Positions 45,837 through 55,812 of a stretch of DNA of 64,000 nucleotides are shown here, one piece after another. Positions within the stretch are counted from its first letter, which is position 1. Every line of letters begins with the position of its first letter. The stretch spans positions 423,362 to 487,361 of the forward strand of contig NZ_WTUX01000011.1 in NCBI RefSeq assembly GCF_009882975.1, in the 5' to 3' direction. Position numbers and translations under genes: made by a program. This DNA is from Maritimibacter harenae (GTDB lineage Bacteria > Pseudomonadota > Alphaproteobacteria > Rhodobacterales > Rhodobacteraceae). The notes under the pieces are model-generated. The model was given only the letters and a program-made list of their open reading frames with translations, was not told the DNA's origin and ran no database searches.

Positions 45837-46195
45837 TCGGCGCCCAGGGATTCGTCGAACTTGATGGATTCGCCGCAGCCGCAGGCATCCACCACGTTCG
45901 GATTGCGGAACTTGAAGCCGCTCTCCAGCAGCGAGACCTCGTAATCGATCTCGGTGCCGAAGAGGAACATCTGCGCCATCGGGGCAATCATCACCCGCGC
46001 GCCGTCCTGTTCGACGACCTCGTCGTTCTGGTCGATCTCGTCGACGTAATCCATCGTGTATTCCATGCCCGCGCAGCCGCCCTTCTTGACGCCGATGCGC
46101 AGGCCCTTGTGGCCGCCCTTGTCCATCAGCTTGGCGATCTGGGACGCCGCCGCGTCGGTCATGCTGACCGCTTGCTTGCCGGGAATGCCGAACAT
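45833..46195 (-). CDS. iron-sulfur cluster assembly accessory protein (IscA/SufA type)
   Basis: A 120-residue A-type Fe-S carrier. The three conserved cysteines are present: one in GVKKGGCAGMEY and two in the C-terminal ACGCGESI. It accepts or delivers Fe-S clusters to apoproteins. It follows the SufT-type gene on the same strand, but an intrinsic terminator lies between, so it may have its own promoter in 46196-46298. It overlaps the TfoX-domain gene downstream. Confidence 0.92.
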   Translation of the reverse strand: MFGIPGKQAVSMTDAAASQIAKLMDKGGHKGLRIGVKKGGCAGMEYTMDYVDEIDQNDEVVEQDGARVMIAPMAQMFLFGTEIDYEVSLLESGFKFRNPNVVDACGCGESIKFDESLGAE

Positions 46196-46298
46196 GGATG
46201 ACTCCTTTTCCTTAGCGCTAAACTAAGGATTACTGCGCGCGATCTCAAGCGGGGCCGTGAGATCGGCGTGCACGATTTCGTAAGACGCGGGGCCAAAG

Positions 46299-46326
46299 AA
46301 AAAAGGCTGCGACACGGGTCGCAACC
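46299..46326 (-). terminator. intrinsic terminator after the SufT-type gene
   Basis: On the minus strand GGTTGCGAC and GTCGCAGCC form a 9-bp stem (one G-U pair) around a 4-base loop, followed by six T residues. Confidence 0.88.
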
Positions 46327-46344
46327 TTCCCTCTGTCCGTCGGA

Positions 46345-46710
46345 TCACATGAAGCCCAGCTCCAAGCGGGCCTCGTCCGACATCATGTCCATGCCCCAGG
46401 GCGGATCCCAGGTCAGCTCGACCTCGACGTTCTGCACGCCGTCCACCGGGCTCACCGCGTCTATGATCCAGCCCGGCATTTCACCGGCGACCGGGCAGCC
46501 CGGCGCGGTGAGAGTCATCTGGATGAAAACTTCGTTCTGGTCCGAGATATCGATCGTGTAGACAAGGCCGAGGTCATAGATGTTCACCGGGATTTCCGGG
46601 TCATAGACCGTGCGGCACGCTTCCACGATCTTCTCGTAGAGCGGATGATCGGTGCTCGAAGGCTTGATGAGGGGCGCGCCCTCCATCGGCTCTGCGCTTT
46701 CGCTGTTCAT
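46345..46710 (-). CDS. sufT: SUF system Fe-S assembly protein (SufT/DUF59)
   Basis: A 121-residue DUF59/MIP18-type protein thought to help mature Fe-S clusters. CRTVYDPEIPVNIYDLGLVYTI and LTAPGCPVAGEMPGWI, with its conserved Cys, are the family signatures, and the C-terminal WDPPWGMDMMSDEARLELG is typical of TIGR02945-like members. The ATG at 46710 gives a short acidic N-terminus; the open frame continues upstream without family similarity. In related genomes this gene sits at the end of the suf operon. Confidence 0.88.
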   Translation of the reverse strand: MNSESAEPMEGAPLIKPSSTDHPLYEKIVEACRTVYDPEIPVNIYDLGLVYTIDISDQNEVFIQMTLTAPGCPVAGEMPGWIIDAVSPVDGVQNVEVELTWDPPWGMDMMSDEARLELGFM

Positions 46711-46867
46711 CACGGGTCCTTTGAATTCCTGACCAAACATATAGGATTTCAGCGCGACGAGGTCTAGGGGGCGGATGCACCCCTGCGGCCGACGAAAACG
46801 TGAACCCGAGCGTGGCTTGGTGCGTTGGTCCGGTTCTGGTATCCATAATTCAACAATTGGAGGTTTC

Positions 46868-47200
46868 ATGACCGATCTGACCGCGAAAAGCTGCACCGAC
46901 CTTCCCAAGGGCACGCCCTCGCTCGACGATGATGCCGTCGCGCGCCTGAAGGGCGAGATCAGCGGCGATTGGACGGTCGACGGCGGATCGCTGACGCGGC
47001 GCTACAAGACCAAGAACTTCGCGCAGGCGCTGATGCTCGTGAACGCGGTCGGCTACCTGGCCGAGCAGGAAGGCCACCATCCCGACATCTCGCTGGGCTG
47101 GGGATACGCCGAGGTGAGCTTCACCACGCACTCCGTGGAGGGGCTTTCCGAGAACGACTTCATCTGCGCGGCCAAGCTCGACGCGATGGGGCTTGGATAG
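46868..47200 (+). CDS. phhB: 4a-hydroxytetrahydrobiopterin dehydratase
   Basis: A 110-residue pterin-4a-carbinolamine dehydratase that recycles the pterin cofactor of aromatic hydroxylases. The active-site signature EQEGHHPDISLGWGYAEVSFTTH is intact. TGGAGG precedes the ATG at 46868. No phenylalanine hydroxylase gene is in the window, and in many bacteria the family has other pterin roles. The stop overlaps the next gene's GTG by one base (TAGTG). Confidence 0.93.
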   Translation: MTDLTAKSCTDLPKGTPSLDDDAVARLKGEISGDWTVDGGSLTRRYKTKNFAQALMLVNAVGYLAEQEGHHPDISLGWGYAEVSFTTHSVEGLSENDFICAAKLDAMGLG

Positions 47201-48273
47201 TGGGCGCATGGCGCCCGCTTCTTGCGGGTCTGGCCCTTCTCCTCGTCACGGGCTGCGAGCTGCGTGAAACGGTCACGCATCCCGCGACGAAAGGCACGTT
47301 GAGCCCGTTCGAGGCGCCGGAATGGCCCGAGTACCTCGAACGCCTCGCGCTGGGGCGCGAGCGGGACTACGTCATCCTCGCCTACGTCCCGCCGGCCAAT
47401 CCCATCGACCTCTCGACGCCGGAACGGTCGCGCGCGACGCTGTCCAACCTCGTCTTCGATCAGCTGGGCGCGCTTCAGGCGGGCACCACCATCGGGCACT
47501 TGATCGTGGGCTGGCAATGCGGCGGGCGGCGCGGCATGACCTCGATGACCGGAGAGCTGAGCGGGCAGGGCAAGAGCATGGTTCTGGGCGGCTGGGGGGT
47601 CACGCCGATCCTGTCCACCTTCCTCGATGGCGAAATCGTTTCGCTGGCCGATTTCCCCGAACACCAGAACCGTGCGCTGGTCGAGGGGCGCGGCGTGGTC
47701 GTGGCGAGCGAGGTGGACCGCGCAGACTGCCTTGCCGCGCGCGAGGAAGTTGTGCGGTTCGAAACGCATCCCAACGAGCCCCACCGGAAATACAGCCTGA
47801 TCCTGCGCCCCGACCGCTACGAGGGCGGCGGGTGCCTGTCGTTCGCCGCGCATATCGCGGGCGAGGCGGGGGTCATGCCCCGGCTTCTGGAGCTTGCACG
47901 CCGCGACGTGCCGCTGCGCGCGGCCCAGCTGGGCGTGCAGACGGAGGCGCCCGCGGGGGTCGAGGTCTACACGCCGCCCGGCGGGCTCACCGGGCCCGCG
48001 CCCCTCGCGCGGCTTCTGACCGAGCCGTGGGGAGATGGCCCCGTGGTCGACGAGGTGACGGTCTTCGACGGCGAGGCGATGATGGCCGCGCTCGTCTTCG
48101 CGGGCGTTGGCGTGCAGGCGCCGAACGACCCGCGCTACAGCCGTATCCTCGACCGCGAAGATCCCGTGATCGGCGCCGCGGCGCGCTATGGCCTGCGCTG
48201 GGGCTACAGCTACCCGGTCCGGCGGCTGGCCGATCCGGATGGCGTGCGCGCCGTTATCCTGGAGAAGGGCTGA
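47200..48273 (+). CDS. predicted lipoprotein of unknown function
   Basis: A 357-residue protein that I do not recognise. The GTG at 47200 starts GAWRPLLAGLALLLVTGCE, a lipoprotein signal with lipobox LVTGC. The mature protein has VILAYVPPANPIDLSTPERS, a GHLIVGWQCGGRRGMTSMTGE stretch and C-terminal RYGLRWGYSYPVRRLAD. No domain or catalytic motif is evident. Its start is coupled to phhB by a one-base overlap, and its 3' end faces the rimK-fusion gene 7 bp away. Confidence 0.72.
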   Translation: MGAWRPLLAGLALLLVTGCELRETVTHPATKGTLSPFEAPEWPEYLERLALGRERDYVILAYVPPANPIDLSTPERSRATLSNLVFDQLGALQAGTTIGHLIVGWQCGGRRGMTSMTGELSGQGKSMVLGGWGVTPILSTFLDGEIVSLADFPEHQNRALVEGRGVVVASEVDRADCLAAREEVVRFETHPNEPHRKYSLILRPDRYEGGGCLSFAAHIAGEAGVMPRLLELARRDVPLRAAQLGVQTEAPAGVEVYTPPGGLTGPAPLARLLTEPWGDGPVVDEVTVFDGEAMMAALVFAGVGVQAPNDPRYSRILDREDPVIGAAARYGLRWGYSYPVRRLADPDGVRAVILEKG

Positions 48274-48280
48274 GCCGTGG

Positions 48281-49675
48281 TCAGTCCGCCGCGTTCTTGC
48301 GCCGCCGCTTCGGCACGGGCCGGGCGCGCCGCTCGATCTCTTCGAACAGAAGCCCGGTCAGGTTCTTTCCGGTCGCCGTCTCGATCCCTTCGAAGCCCGG
48401 CGAGGAATTGACCTCGAGCACCTTGGGCCCGCTTTCCGAGCGCAGCAGGTCCACGCCTGCCACCGACAGGCCGAAGGCCCGCGCCGCGCGCAGCGCCGTG
48501 CGCCTTTCCTCGGCGGTGATGCGCACCTTCTTGGCCGAGCCGCCCCGGTGCAGGTTCGAGCGGAAATCGCCGTCCGCCCCGGTGCGCTTCATCGCCGCCA
48601 CCACCTTTGCCCCGATCACCAGGCAGCGGATGTCTTCGCCCGCGGCCTCTTTCACGAAGTGCTGGACCAGGAAGTTGGCCTTGAGCCCCCGGAACGCGTC
48701 GATGACCGACTCGGCAGCCTTGCGAGTCTCGGCCAACACCACGCCGCGCCCCTGCGTCGACTCGAGCAGTTTCACGATCATCGGCGCGCCGCCCACGAGC
48801 CCCACGAGGTTCGCGTTGTCCTTGGGAGAAGCCGCGAAGGCGGTGTCGGGCATGCCGATGCCGGCCTTTGCCATCTGCTGATGCGCGAAAAGCTTGTCGC
48901 GCGAGCCGGCGATGCCCGCCGAACCGTTGAGGCAGAACGTGCCGATGGTTTCGAATTGGCGCACCACGGCGGTGCCGTAGGGCGTGATCGAGGCGCCGAT
49001 GCGCGGCACGACCGCGTCGTAGACCGGCAGGCGCTTGCCGTCGTAATGCACCTCGGGGGCCAGCGCGTTGATCGCCATGTAGCAGCGGGTGGTGTCGATC
49101 ACCTCGACCGCGTGCCCGCGCGCTTCACCCTCTTCAACGAGCCGCCGGGTGGTGTAATTGTTTTCGCGCGAGAGCACGCAGACGCGCAGCGCGCGGCGCG
49201 GCTGGGCCTTGGCCACGGCCGACGTGTGGTAGACGTCGTAGCCCAGCTCCGGCTGAAGCATCCGCTCGTGCGCCGAGATCGTGATGTGGTCGAGAAGCGC
49301 CTGGCGCCCCAGGAGCATGCGCGAGGCCATCGTTTCACGGTTGGTGAGCGTCACCTCGATCGGCCAGCTCTGGCCGCCGACCGAAAGTGTCGTCTGGATC
49401 ACGACCCGGTTCTCGCTTTCCCCGTTGGACGAGGTCACCTCGCGCCGGTCCACGACCGGGGCGGAGCAGGGGATCACGATGTCGTTGCGCCCCGGTACGG
49501 GCCGCACGGTGAAGCGCACCTTGGGTTTCGAGGACGGGCCGAAGGTTTCGATGTCGTCGGCATGCAGTGCAGAGGTGCGCGCGCCGGTGTCGACCTTGGC
49601 CTTGATCGAAGGGATGCCGAGGTCGGGAAGCGAAAGCCATTCCTCCCAACCGAAGTGTAGCGGTGTCGTGGTCAT
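48281..49675 (-). CDS. RimB-RimK fusion: retropepsin-like protease domain plus ATP-grasp glutamate ligase
   Basis: A 464-residue two-domain protein. Residues about 5-145 match the RimB/ATP-dependent zinc protease family: [20 protein letters not shown] then [12 protein letters not shown], the DTGA aspartic-protease-like motif, and [11 protein letters not shown]. From about residue 160 an ATP-grasp RimK domain follows, with [39 protein letters not shown] and [17 protein letters not shown] for ATP and magnesium. RimK adds glutamates to ribosomal protein S6. Having the protease-like partner in the same chain suggests editing or processing of such tails; this is inferred. AGGGAG precedes the ATG at 49675. 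Confidence 0.9.
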   Translation of the reverse strand: MTTTPLHFGWEEWLSLPDLGIPSIKAKVDTGARTSALHADDIETFGPSSKPKVRFTVRPVPGRNDIVIPCSAPVVDRREVTSSNGESENRVVIQTTLSVGGQSWPIEVTLTNRETMASRMLLGRQALLDHITISAHERMLQPELGYDVYHTSAVAKAQPRRALRVCVLSRENNYTTRRLVEEGEARGHAVEVIDTTRCYMAINALAPEVHYDGKRLPVYDAVVPRIGASITPYGTAVVRQFETIGTFCLNGSAGIAGSRDKLFAHQQMAKAGIGMPDTAFAASPKDNANLVGLVGGAPMIVKLLESTQGRGVVLAETRKAAESVIDAFRGLKANFLVQHFVKEAAGEDIRCLVIGAKVVAAMKRTGADGDFRSNLHRGGSAKKVRITAEERRTALRAARAFGLSVAGVDLLRSESGPKVLEVNSSPGFEGIETATGKNLTGLLFEEIERRARPVPKRRRKNAAD

Positions 49676-49795
49676 TCCGTCTCCCTGCCGTCCCGTGCGA
49701 TTCTCGCCTCTCGGACCACCACGCATAGCACGCAGGCGCGCTTTGGCGACACCGCCCGCTTGCCGGGGCGGACGCGCAGCGCTATGCGAACGGCC

Positions 49796-50926
49796 ATGAC
49801 AGAGCGCTTCTCCTTTTCTCTCGACGCCACCGACGGCAAGGCCCGGACCGGCGTGATTTCGACCCCGCGCGGAGCGATCCGCACGCCGGCTTTCATGCCG
49901 GTGGGCACGGCCGCGACCGTGAAGGCGATGATGCCCGAAAGCGTGGCGGCCACCGGGGCCGACATCCTTCTGGGCAACACCTATCACCTGATGCTGCGCC
50001 CGACGGCCGAGCGCGTGGCGCGGCTGGGCGGGCTGCACAAGTTCATGAACTGGTCGAAGCCGATCCTGACGGACAGCGGCGGCTTCCAGGTGATGAGCCT
50101 GGCGGAGCTTCGCAAGCTCACCGAAGAGGGCGTGTCGTTCCGCTCGCACATCGACGGCTCGAAGCACATGCTGACGCCGGAGCGGTCGATGGAGATCCAG
50201 CGGCTCCTGGGATCGGACATCGTGATGGCCTTCGACGAATGCCCCGCGCTGCCCGCGACCGAGGACGAGGTGGCGCGCGCCATGCGCCTGTCGATGCGGT
50301 GGGCGCAACGGTCGCGCGATGCTTTCGGCGACCGTCCCGGCCACGCGCTCTTCGGCATCCAGCAGGGCGGCGTGACCGAAGACCTGCGCGGCGAAAGCGC
50401 GGAGGCGCTCACGGCGATCGGCTTCGACGGCTACGCGATCGGCGGTCTGGCCGTGGGCGAAGGGCAGGAGGCGATGTTCGGCGTGCTGGACTATGCCCCC
50501 GACATGCTGCCCGCGGACAAGCCGCGCTACCTCATGGGCGTGGGCAAACCCGACGACATCGTGGGCGCCGTGAAGCGCGGCGTCGACATGATGGATTGCG
50601 TGCTGCCCTCGCGCTCGGGGCGCACCGGCCAGGCCTGGACGCGGCGCGGGCAGGTCAACATCAAGAACGCGCGCCACGCGGACGATCCCCGGCCGCTCGA
50701 CGAACATTGCAGCTGCCCGGCCTGCACCGGCTATTCGCGCGCCTACCTGCACCACGTGTTCCGGGCGGGAGAGATGATCTCGGGGATGCTCCTGACCTGG
50801 CACAACCTGCACTATTACCAGGAGCTGATGGGGGGCCTGCGCGCGGCCATCGCGGAAAGCCGGTTCGACGCCTTCGAGGCCGAGTTCCACGCGACCCGGG
50901 CCGCGGGGGATATCGCGCCGCTCTGA
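49796..50926 (+). CDS. tgt: queuine tRNA-ribosyltransferase
   Basis: A 376-residue tRNA-guanine transglycosylase that inserts preQ1 at the wobble position of GUN-anticodon tRNAs. The substrate region [16 protein letters not shown] has a catalytic Asp, and [15 protein letters not shown] the second. The zinc site is [16 protein letters not shown] near the C-terminus. The ATG at 49796 is preferred over in-frame ones at 49784 and 49760 because it gives the usual short lead to the beta barrel. It is divergent from the RimB-RimK gene. Confidence 0.96.
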   Translation: MTERFSFSLDATDGKARTGVISTPRGAIRTPAFMPVGTAATVKAMMPESVAATGADILLGNTYHLMLRPTAERVARLGGLHKFMNWSKPILTDSGGFQVMSLAELRKLTEEGVSFRSHIDGSKHMLTPERSMEIQRLLGSDIVMAFDECPALPATEDEVARAMRLSMRWAQRSRDAFGDRPGHALFGIQQGGVTEDLRGESAEALTAIGFDGYAIGGLAVGEGQEAMFGVLDYAPDMLPADKPRYLMGVGKPDDIVGAVKRGVDMMDCVLPSRSGRTGQAWTRRGQVNIKNARHADDPRPLDEHCSCPACTGYSRAYLHHVFRAGEMISGMLLTWHNLHYYQELMGGLRAAIAESRFDAFEAEFHATRAAGDIAPL

Positions 50927-51006
50927 GGCCCGGAAAGGTTCAAGGGCGGCATGTCCCCCATGCCGCCCTCTCGCGTCTCAAGTCTTCTGCCTGTGACCAG
51001 AAGTGC

Positions 51007-51969
51007 CTAATCGTGGGCCAGGACGCGAACCCTGTGAGATGTCGTCTGCCCGTCGCGGGGGCGCAGGACGCCGCCCACCGACAGCTCTTCCTGGCGCGAA
51101 GGCCCACGCGGCTGGCTGGCGTTCGCCGCGGCCTCCAGATGGGCCAGGCGGCGGTCCTCGGCGCGGCCGAGACTGTCGTCGAGCCAGTCGAAGAGCACCT
51201 TGCGCAGGGGCCGGTTGTGGGAGAACTCGGTGACGTAGATCACGCGCTTGTCGATCATGTCGATCATCTTGACCGCGCGCAGGCCGCGCACGAGCTGGCC
51301 CTTCTTCTCGCCCGTCTCACGCACCCAGCGATAGACGATGTAAGCGCCGGGCAGGTAATCCTCGATCTGCAGGAATTCCTCGATCTTGCGGGCCGGCGGG
51401 GTCCAGCGGATCACGCGCACCCGGCTGCGCTCGCGGTCGACCCAGTCGACGGAGAGCACGTCACGGTCATGCAGCGCTTCGCGGCGGCCCGGCGTGGGCA
51501 CGAAGCCATGCCAAAGCTGGTCCGCGTCCAGCTGGGTGGAGGTCAGCCGCGTCGTGTTGCGCGAGCGGCGCATGACGAAAAACTTGTCGGACCAGCGCCC
51601 GTAGAAGATGAAATGAACGGCCAGGCCCGTGATGACCAGCGCGACGAGCGAGCTCAGGCCCGCGTCGGGGATCGTCTTCAGGGAAAAGGCGGAGCCGGGA
51701 AAGATGCGTCCGAGCACGGCCGCGCCGAACAGCGTGAAGCCGATCGGCGCATAGGCGTGGCGAAGGCTCGGCAGGGCCAGGCCGGCGGCAATCAGGAAAG
51801 ATCCGAAGAAGGCGAGCATCCCGAGACCCGCGGTGACTTCCACCACGCCCGGCGGGAAGACGTCGGAGGTGTTCCACGTCTCCACCACGCCTGCCGCGAA
51901 GAGCAGGGCGAAGGATACGCCGATCCGGCGTCGGTCTCTGTGCAATCGACGTTTCAGTCGGGTGAACAT
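51007..51969 (-). CDS. membrane protein of unknown function
   Basis: A 320-residue protein that I do not recognise. A basic N-terminus (FTRLKRRLHRDRRR) leads into four or five hydrophobic segments over residues 14-130 (IGVSFALLFAAG, AGLGMLAFFGSFLIAAGLAL, YAPIGFTLFGAAVLG, SLVALVITGLAVHFIFY). A cytosolic domain of about 190 residues follows, rich in charged residues and without known motifs. The ATG at 51969 was chosen because upstream codons give no plausible sequence. It is divergent from lon across a 350-bp region. Confidence 0.72.
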   Translation of the reverse strand: MFTRLKRRLHRDRRRIGVSFALLFAAGVVETWNTSDVFPPGVVEVTAGLGMLAFFGSFLIAAGLALPSLRHAYAPIGFTLFGAAVLGRIFPGSAFSLKTIPDAGLSSLVALVITGLAVHFIFYGRWSDKFFVMRRSRNTTRLTSTQLDADQLWHGFVPTPGRREALHDRDVLSVDWVDRERSRVRVIRWTPPARKIEEFLQIEDYLPGAYIVYRWVRETGEKKGQLVRGLRAVKMIDMIDKRVIYVTEFSHNRPLRKVLFDWLDDSLGRAEDRRLAHLEAAANASQPRGPSRQEELSVGGVLRPRDGQTTSHRVRVLAHD

Positions 51970-52319
51970 GGTCAGTGTCCGTTTATTGTTAACCTTGTTA
52001 TCAACGGCAAAACTGGCCGGACTGGGGCGAAATGGGTCGATTTTGTGAAATTGGGGGGGATTTTGTTTGTTGGCCGCCCTCAAAACGGTCAGGGAGTCCG
52101 TACTGTTGCGCGCTGCGCCAACGGAGACCTCGAATTGAGGCGAAATAGAGGACACCAGCCCTTGTCGTCGGTCTGCACCGCAGGCACTATCTCTGGAACG
52201 AGGCACCAACGAACGCGCTTGAATACGGGGACGGGACACCCCAAATCAAGGTGCATAAAGGGGATGGCACGCGCTGCCGATGAGCGGGGCCGGGCCGTCC
52301 TGCTGAAAAAGGAACTGTC
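51970..52319. other. 350-bp divergent intergenic region between membrane protein and lon
   Basis: No gene is evident. It holds the sigma32-type lon promoter at 52218-52246 and AT-rich GTTAAC-containing sequence near 51985-52012, which may serve the minus-strand gene. Confidence 0.6.
52218..52246 (+). promoter_or_regulatory. sigma32 (RpoH)-type promoter of lon
   Basis: CTTGAA at 52218-52223 and CCCCAAAT at 52239-52246 with a 15-bp spacer closely match the heat-shock promoter pattern (CTTGAA / CCCCAT-T). It lies about 75-100 bp upstream of the lon ATG, and lon is a known heat-shock gene. Confidence 0.7.
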
Positions 52320-54725
52320 ATGACCGAGCAACCAACCCAGATCCATCCCGTTCTGCCGCTGCGCGACATCGTGGTCTTTCCCCACATGATCGTGCCGCTC
52401 TTCGTCGGTCGCGAGAAGAGTGTGAAGGCGTTGGAAGAGGTGATGGCGGACGACAAGCAGATCCTGCTGTCGAGCCAGATCGACCCGGCTGTCGATGACC
52501 CGGACGAGGACGGTATCTACCGTGTCGGCGTCCTGGCCAACGTGCTGCAGCTTCTCAAGCTGCCCGACGGCACCGTGAAGGTGCTTGTAGAAGGGCAGGC
52601 GCGGGTCAAGATCAAGACCTTCCTCGAGAACCCCGACTTCTTCGAAGCCGAGGCCGAGATCCTTGTCGAAACCGTCGGTGACCAGGCCGCCGCGGACGCG
52701 CTCGTGCGCTCCGTGGGCGAGGAGTTCGAGCGTTACGCGAAGGTCAAGAAGAACATCCCCGAAGAGGCGCTCGCCGCCGTGTCCGACACCCGCGAGGCCG
52801 CGAAACTCGCCGACCTCGTCGCCGGGCACCTGGGCGTCGAGGTGGAGCAGAAACAGGATCTCCTGGAAACGCTGCCCATCGACGAGCGGCTCGAGAAGGT
52901 CTTCGGCCTGATGCAGGGCGAAATGTCCGTCCTTCAGGTCGAGAAGAAGATCAAGACGCGCGTCAAGAGCCAGATGGAGCGCACCCAGCGCGAGTACTAT
53001 TTGAATGAGCAGATGAAGGCCATTCAGAAGGAGCTGGGCGAGGACGGCGAAGGTCAGGACGAACTGGCCGAGCTGGAACGTCGGATCGAAGAGACCAAGC
53101 TGTCGAAAGAGGCGCGCGAGAAGGCCGAGGCCGAGCTCAAGAAGCTCAAGAACATGAGCCCAATGAGCGCCGAGGCGACGGTCGTGCGCAACTACCTCGA
53201 CTGGATGCTGTCGATCCCGTGGGGCGTGAAGTCGCGCGTGAAGAAGAACCTCGACAACGCCCAGAAGGTGCTCGACCACGATCACTATGGCCTCGAGAAG
53301 GTCAAGGAACGGATCGTCGAATACCTTGCGGTTCAGCAGCGTTCGAAGAAGCTCAAGGGGCCGATCATGTGCCTCGTGGGCCCGCCGGGCGTCGGCAAGA
53401 CCTCGCTCGGGCAGTCGGTGGCCAAGGCCACGGGCCGTGAATTCATCCGCATCTCGCTGGGTGGCGTTCGCGACGAATCCGAGATCCGCGGTCACCGCCG
53501 GACCTACATCGGCTCGATGCCGGGCAAGATCATCCAGGCGCTGAAGAAGGCCAAGACCACGAACCCGCTCATCCTGCTCGACGAGATCGACAAGATGGGT
53601 CAGGACTTCCGTGGCGACCCGGCCTCGGCGATGCTGGAGGTGCTGGACCCCGAGCAGAACTCGACCTTCGTGGATCACTATCTCGAAGTGGAATACGACC
53701 TGTCGAACGTGATGTTCCTGACGACCGCGAACTCCTACAACATGCCGGGCCCGCTTCTGGACCGGATGGAGATCATCTCGCTCGCCGGGTACACCGAGGA
53801 CGAGAAGCGCGAGATCGCCAAGCAGCACCTCGTGGACAAGCAGGTCAAGAACCACGGCCTGCGCAAGGGCGAGTTCACCATCTCCGACGAGGCGCTGACC
53901 GACATCGTGCGCTACTACACGCGTGAGGCCGGTGTGCGGAACCTCGAGCGCGAGATCGCGAAGCTGTCGCGCAAGGCCGTGACCAAGATCGTGCGCAAGC
54001 AGGAGGAAAAGATCGAGATCGGCCCCGAGCAGATCGAGGACTACCTCGGCGTGCGCAAGTTCCGCTACGGGCTGGCCGAGAAGGAAGACCAGATCGGCGT
54101 CGTGACGGGCCTGGCCTGGACCAGCGTCGGCGGTGACCTTCTATCGATCGAGGCGCTGCGCCTTCCGGGCAAGGGCAAGATGAAGACGACCGGGAAACTG
54201 GGCGACGTGATGAAGGAATCGATCGACGCCGCCAGTTCCTATGTCCGCTCCATCGCGCCCGAGATCGGGGTGAAGCCGCCGCAGTTCGACCGTTGGGACA
54301 TCCACGTCCACGTGCCGGACGGGGCGACGCCCAAGGACGGGCCGTCCGCGGGCCTCGCGATGGTGACCTCCATCGTGTCCGTGCTGACGCAGATCCCGGT
54401 GCGCAAGGACGTCGCCATGACCGGCGAAGTGTCCCTGCGGGGCAACGCCATGCCGATCGGCGGCCTCAAGGAGAAGCTCCTGGCCGCGCTGCGCGGTGGC
54501 ATCAAGACGGTGTTCATCCCCGAGGAGAACGTGAAGGACCTCGCGGATATCCCGGACAACGTGAAGGATGGTCTGGAGATCATCCCGGTCACCCACGTCC
54601 GCGACGTGCTGAAGGCCGCGCTCACGCGTGAGCCGGAGCCGGTCGAATGGGACGAAGCGGCGGAAGAAGCCGCGGCCGCGGCAGCCGCCAAGGCCGCCCG
54701 CGAAGCGCCCCAGATCGCGCACTGA
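52320..54725 (+). CDS. lon: ATP-dependent protease Lon
   Basis: An 801-residue cytoplasmic AAA+ serine protease that degrades misfolded and regulatory proteins. The N-terminal substrate domain starts [20 protein letters not shown]. The ATPase has Walker [10 protein letters not shown] and Walker [10 protein letters not shown], and sensor residues in [17 protein letters not shown]. The protease domain carries the catalytic Ser in [11 protein letters not shown] and the Lys in [14 protein letters not shown]. Length and order match LonA. It has a heat-shock-type promoter upstream and a strong terminator downstream, so it is a single-gene unit. Confidence 0.98.
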   Translation: MTEQPTQIHPVLPLRDIVVFPHMIVPLFVGREKSVKALEEVMADDKQILLSSQIDPAVDDPDEDGIYRVGVLANVLQLLKLPDGTVKVLVEGQARVKIKTFLENPDFFEAEAEILVETVGDQAAADALVRSVGEEFERYAKVKKNIPEEALAAVSDTREAAKLADLVAGHLGVEVEQKQDLLETLPIDERLEKVFGLMQGEMSVLQVEKKIKTRVKSQMERTQREYYLNEQMKAIQKELGEDGEGQDELAELERRIEETKLSKEAREKAEAELKKLKNMSPMSAEATVVRNYLDWMLSIPWGVKSRVKKNLDNAQKVLDHDHYGLEKVKERIVEYLAVQQRSKKLKGPIMCLVGPPGVGKTSLGQSVAKATGREFIRISLGGVRDESEIRGHRRTYIGSMPGKIIQALKKAKTTNPLILLDEIDKMGQDFRGDPASAMLEVLDPEQNSTFVDHYLEVEYDLSNVMFLTTANSYNMPGPLLDRMEIISLAGYTEDEKREIAKQHLVDKQVKNHGLRKGEFTISDEALTDIVRYYTREAGVRNLEREIAKLSRKAVTKIVRKQEEKIEIGPEQIEDYLGVRKFRYGLAEKEDQIGVVTGLAWTSVGGDLLSIEALRLPGKGKMKTTGKLGDVMKESIDAASSYVRSIAPEIGVKPPQFDRWDIHVHVPDGATPKDGPSAGLAMVTSIVSVLTQIPVRKDVAMTGEVSLRGNAMPIGGLKEKLLAALRGGIKTVFIPEENVKDLADIPDNVKDGLEIIPVTHVRDVLKAALTREPEPVEWDEAAEEAAAAAAAKAAREAPQIAH

Positions 54726-54753
54726 GCGCGATCGGCGCAACGCCGCAGAATCG

Positions 54754-54784
54754 GGGCGGGCACTTCCGGGTGCCCGCCCTTTTT
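54754..54784 (+). terminator. intrinsic terminator of lon
   Basis: GGGCGGGCAC and GTGCCCGCCC form a perfect 10-bp stem around a 6-base loop, followed by TTTTT. Confidence 0.95.
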
Positions 54785-54947
54785 CGTGGGCCGGTCTGCT
54801 GGGACCTTGCCCCCGTCCGGGGCGCTGCGCGCAGGCGGGCAGGGCGCGTCACGGGCCATCGCGGGGCACGGGCGAAAAAAGCCCGCCGATGAGGCCAACG
54901 ACCCTCTTGCAGCCCGCGCCGAGTGACGCTAAAGAACGCGCCACGGC

Positions 54948-55022
54948 GGGTGATTAGCTCAGTGGTAGAGCGCTTCGTTCACATCGAAGATGTCAGGAGT
55001 TCGAATCTCTTATCACCCACCA
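54948..55022 (+). tRNA. tRNA-Val (anticodon CAC)
   Basis: A 75-base cloverleaf with acceptor GGGTGAT/ATCACCC and encoded ACCA. The anticodon arm CTTCG-TTCACAT-CGAAG gives anticodon CAC. The T arm contains GTTCGAAT. Confidence 0.96.
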
Positions 55023-55129
55023 TTTCCTCCCCGAGAGGTTCCGAAGCGCGGCCCGGGCCGCGCTTTTGCTTTTGGGAAGGGTCCGGGGGGCTTGCCACGT
55101 GGCGAGCCGCATTATAATTCGTCCCCCGC

Positions 55130-55205
55130 GGGTGGTTAGCTCAGTTGGTAGAGCGTCTCGTTTACACCGAGAATGTCGGGGGTTCGAATCCCTCACCACC
55201 CACCA
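55130..55205 (+). tRNA. tRNA-Val (anticodon TAC)
   Basis: A 76-base cloverleaf with acceptor GGGTGGT/ACCACCC and encoded ACCA. The anticodon arm TCTCG-TTTACAC-CGAGA gives anticodon TAC. It is the second valine tRNA in tandem with the CAC isoacceptor. Confidence 0.97.
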
Positions 55206-55351
55206 TCCTTCCCCCTCGATCCCCTGTTTTTCAGCCTCCCGAACCGGGCCGAAAATGCCCTTTCGCGGGTCGCCGAAAAAAATCGCAAATTAGCCTGTCG
55301 GAAGCGCTTGACGCCCCCCGCGTCGCAACGTAGAAGCCCCCCACGCAGCGG

Positions 55352-55428
55352 GCGGTTGTAGCTCAGTTGGTTAGAGTGCCGGCCTGTCACGCCGGAGGTC
55401 GCGGGTTCGAGCCCCGTCAACCGCGCCA
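55352..55428 (+). tRNA. tRNA-Asp (anticodon GTC)
   Basis: A 77-base cloverleaf with acceptor GCGGTTG/CAACCGC and encoded GCCA. The anticodon arm CCGGC-CTGTCAC-GCCGG gives anticodon GTC. Confidence 0.97.
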
Positions 55429-55450
55429 CTGCTGCGTTGCCGGAAATCCG

Positions 55451-55484
55451 GCGAAAAAGGCCTCCTTCGGGGGGCCTTTTTCGC
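55451..55484 (+). terminator. intrinsic terminator after the tRNA cluster
   Basis: GCGAAAAAGGCC and GGCCTTTTTCGC form a long stem around a short TTCG-containing loop, with the T-run in the 3' arm. It lies 23 bp after tRNA-Asp and may work in both directions. Confidence 0.88.
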
Positions 55485-55572
55485 GTCCGGGGCCCCGGAG
55501 TCGCTGCGCCATTATGGCCCATTGTTCCGGCGCGCCGCGCTCGCGAAGATGCAGTCTTTCAGGGAGAATGCC

Positions 55573-55797
55573 GTGAAGCTCATCGACTCGATTTCCATCG
55601 GAATGATCCTCCTGTTCTGCGCGACGCTCGGGCTCGCCCCGTTCACCCCGCCGCATGTCTGGGAAAAACTCGTCATGCTCGCCAACGGGACGCTGAGCGC
55701 ACCGATCGACATCTTCGACCTGATGATGCACGGCGCGCCCTGGCTGGTGCTCCTGGTGAAGCTGGGCCGCGTGGGACAGCTGGCGCTCCGAGGCTAG
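55573..55797 (+). CDS. small membrane protein of unknown function
   Basis: A 74-residue protein with two hydrophobic segments (ISIGMILLFCATLGLAPF and PWLVLLVKLGRVGQLAL) flanking the stretch HVWEKLVMLANGTLSAPIDIFDLMMHG. Similar short proteins occur in other Rhodobacterales, sometimes labelled RND-transporter-related; the function is unknown. The GTG at 55573 has AGGGAG seven bases upstream. Earlier in-frame starts (55522, 55549) lack a ribosome-binding site and add non-family sequence. Confidence 0.75.
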   Translation: MKLIDSISIGMILLFCATLGLAPFTPPHVWEKLVMLANGTLSAPIDIFDLMMHGAPWLVLLVKLGRVGQLALRG

Positions 55798-55812
55798 GCG
55801 AGGGACGCGACT

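Noticed and set aside
54993-55522. Minus-strand frames over the Val and Asp tRNAs (peptides such as RLTGLEPATSG and SNQLSYNRP)
   Set aside because: They are antisense translations of the tRNA genes, not proteins.
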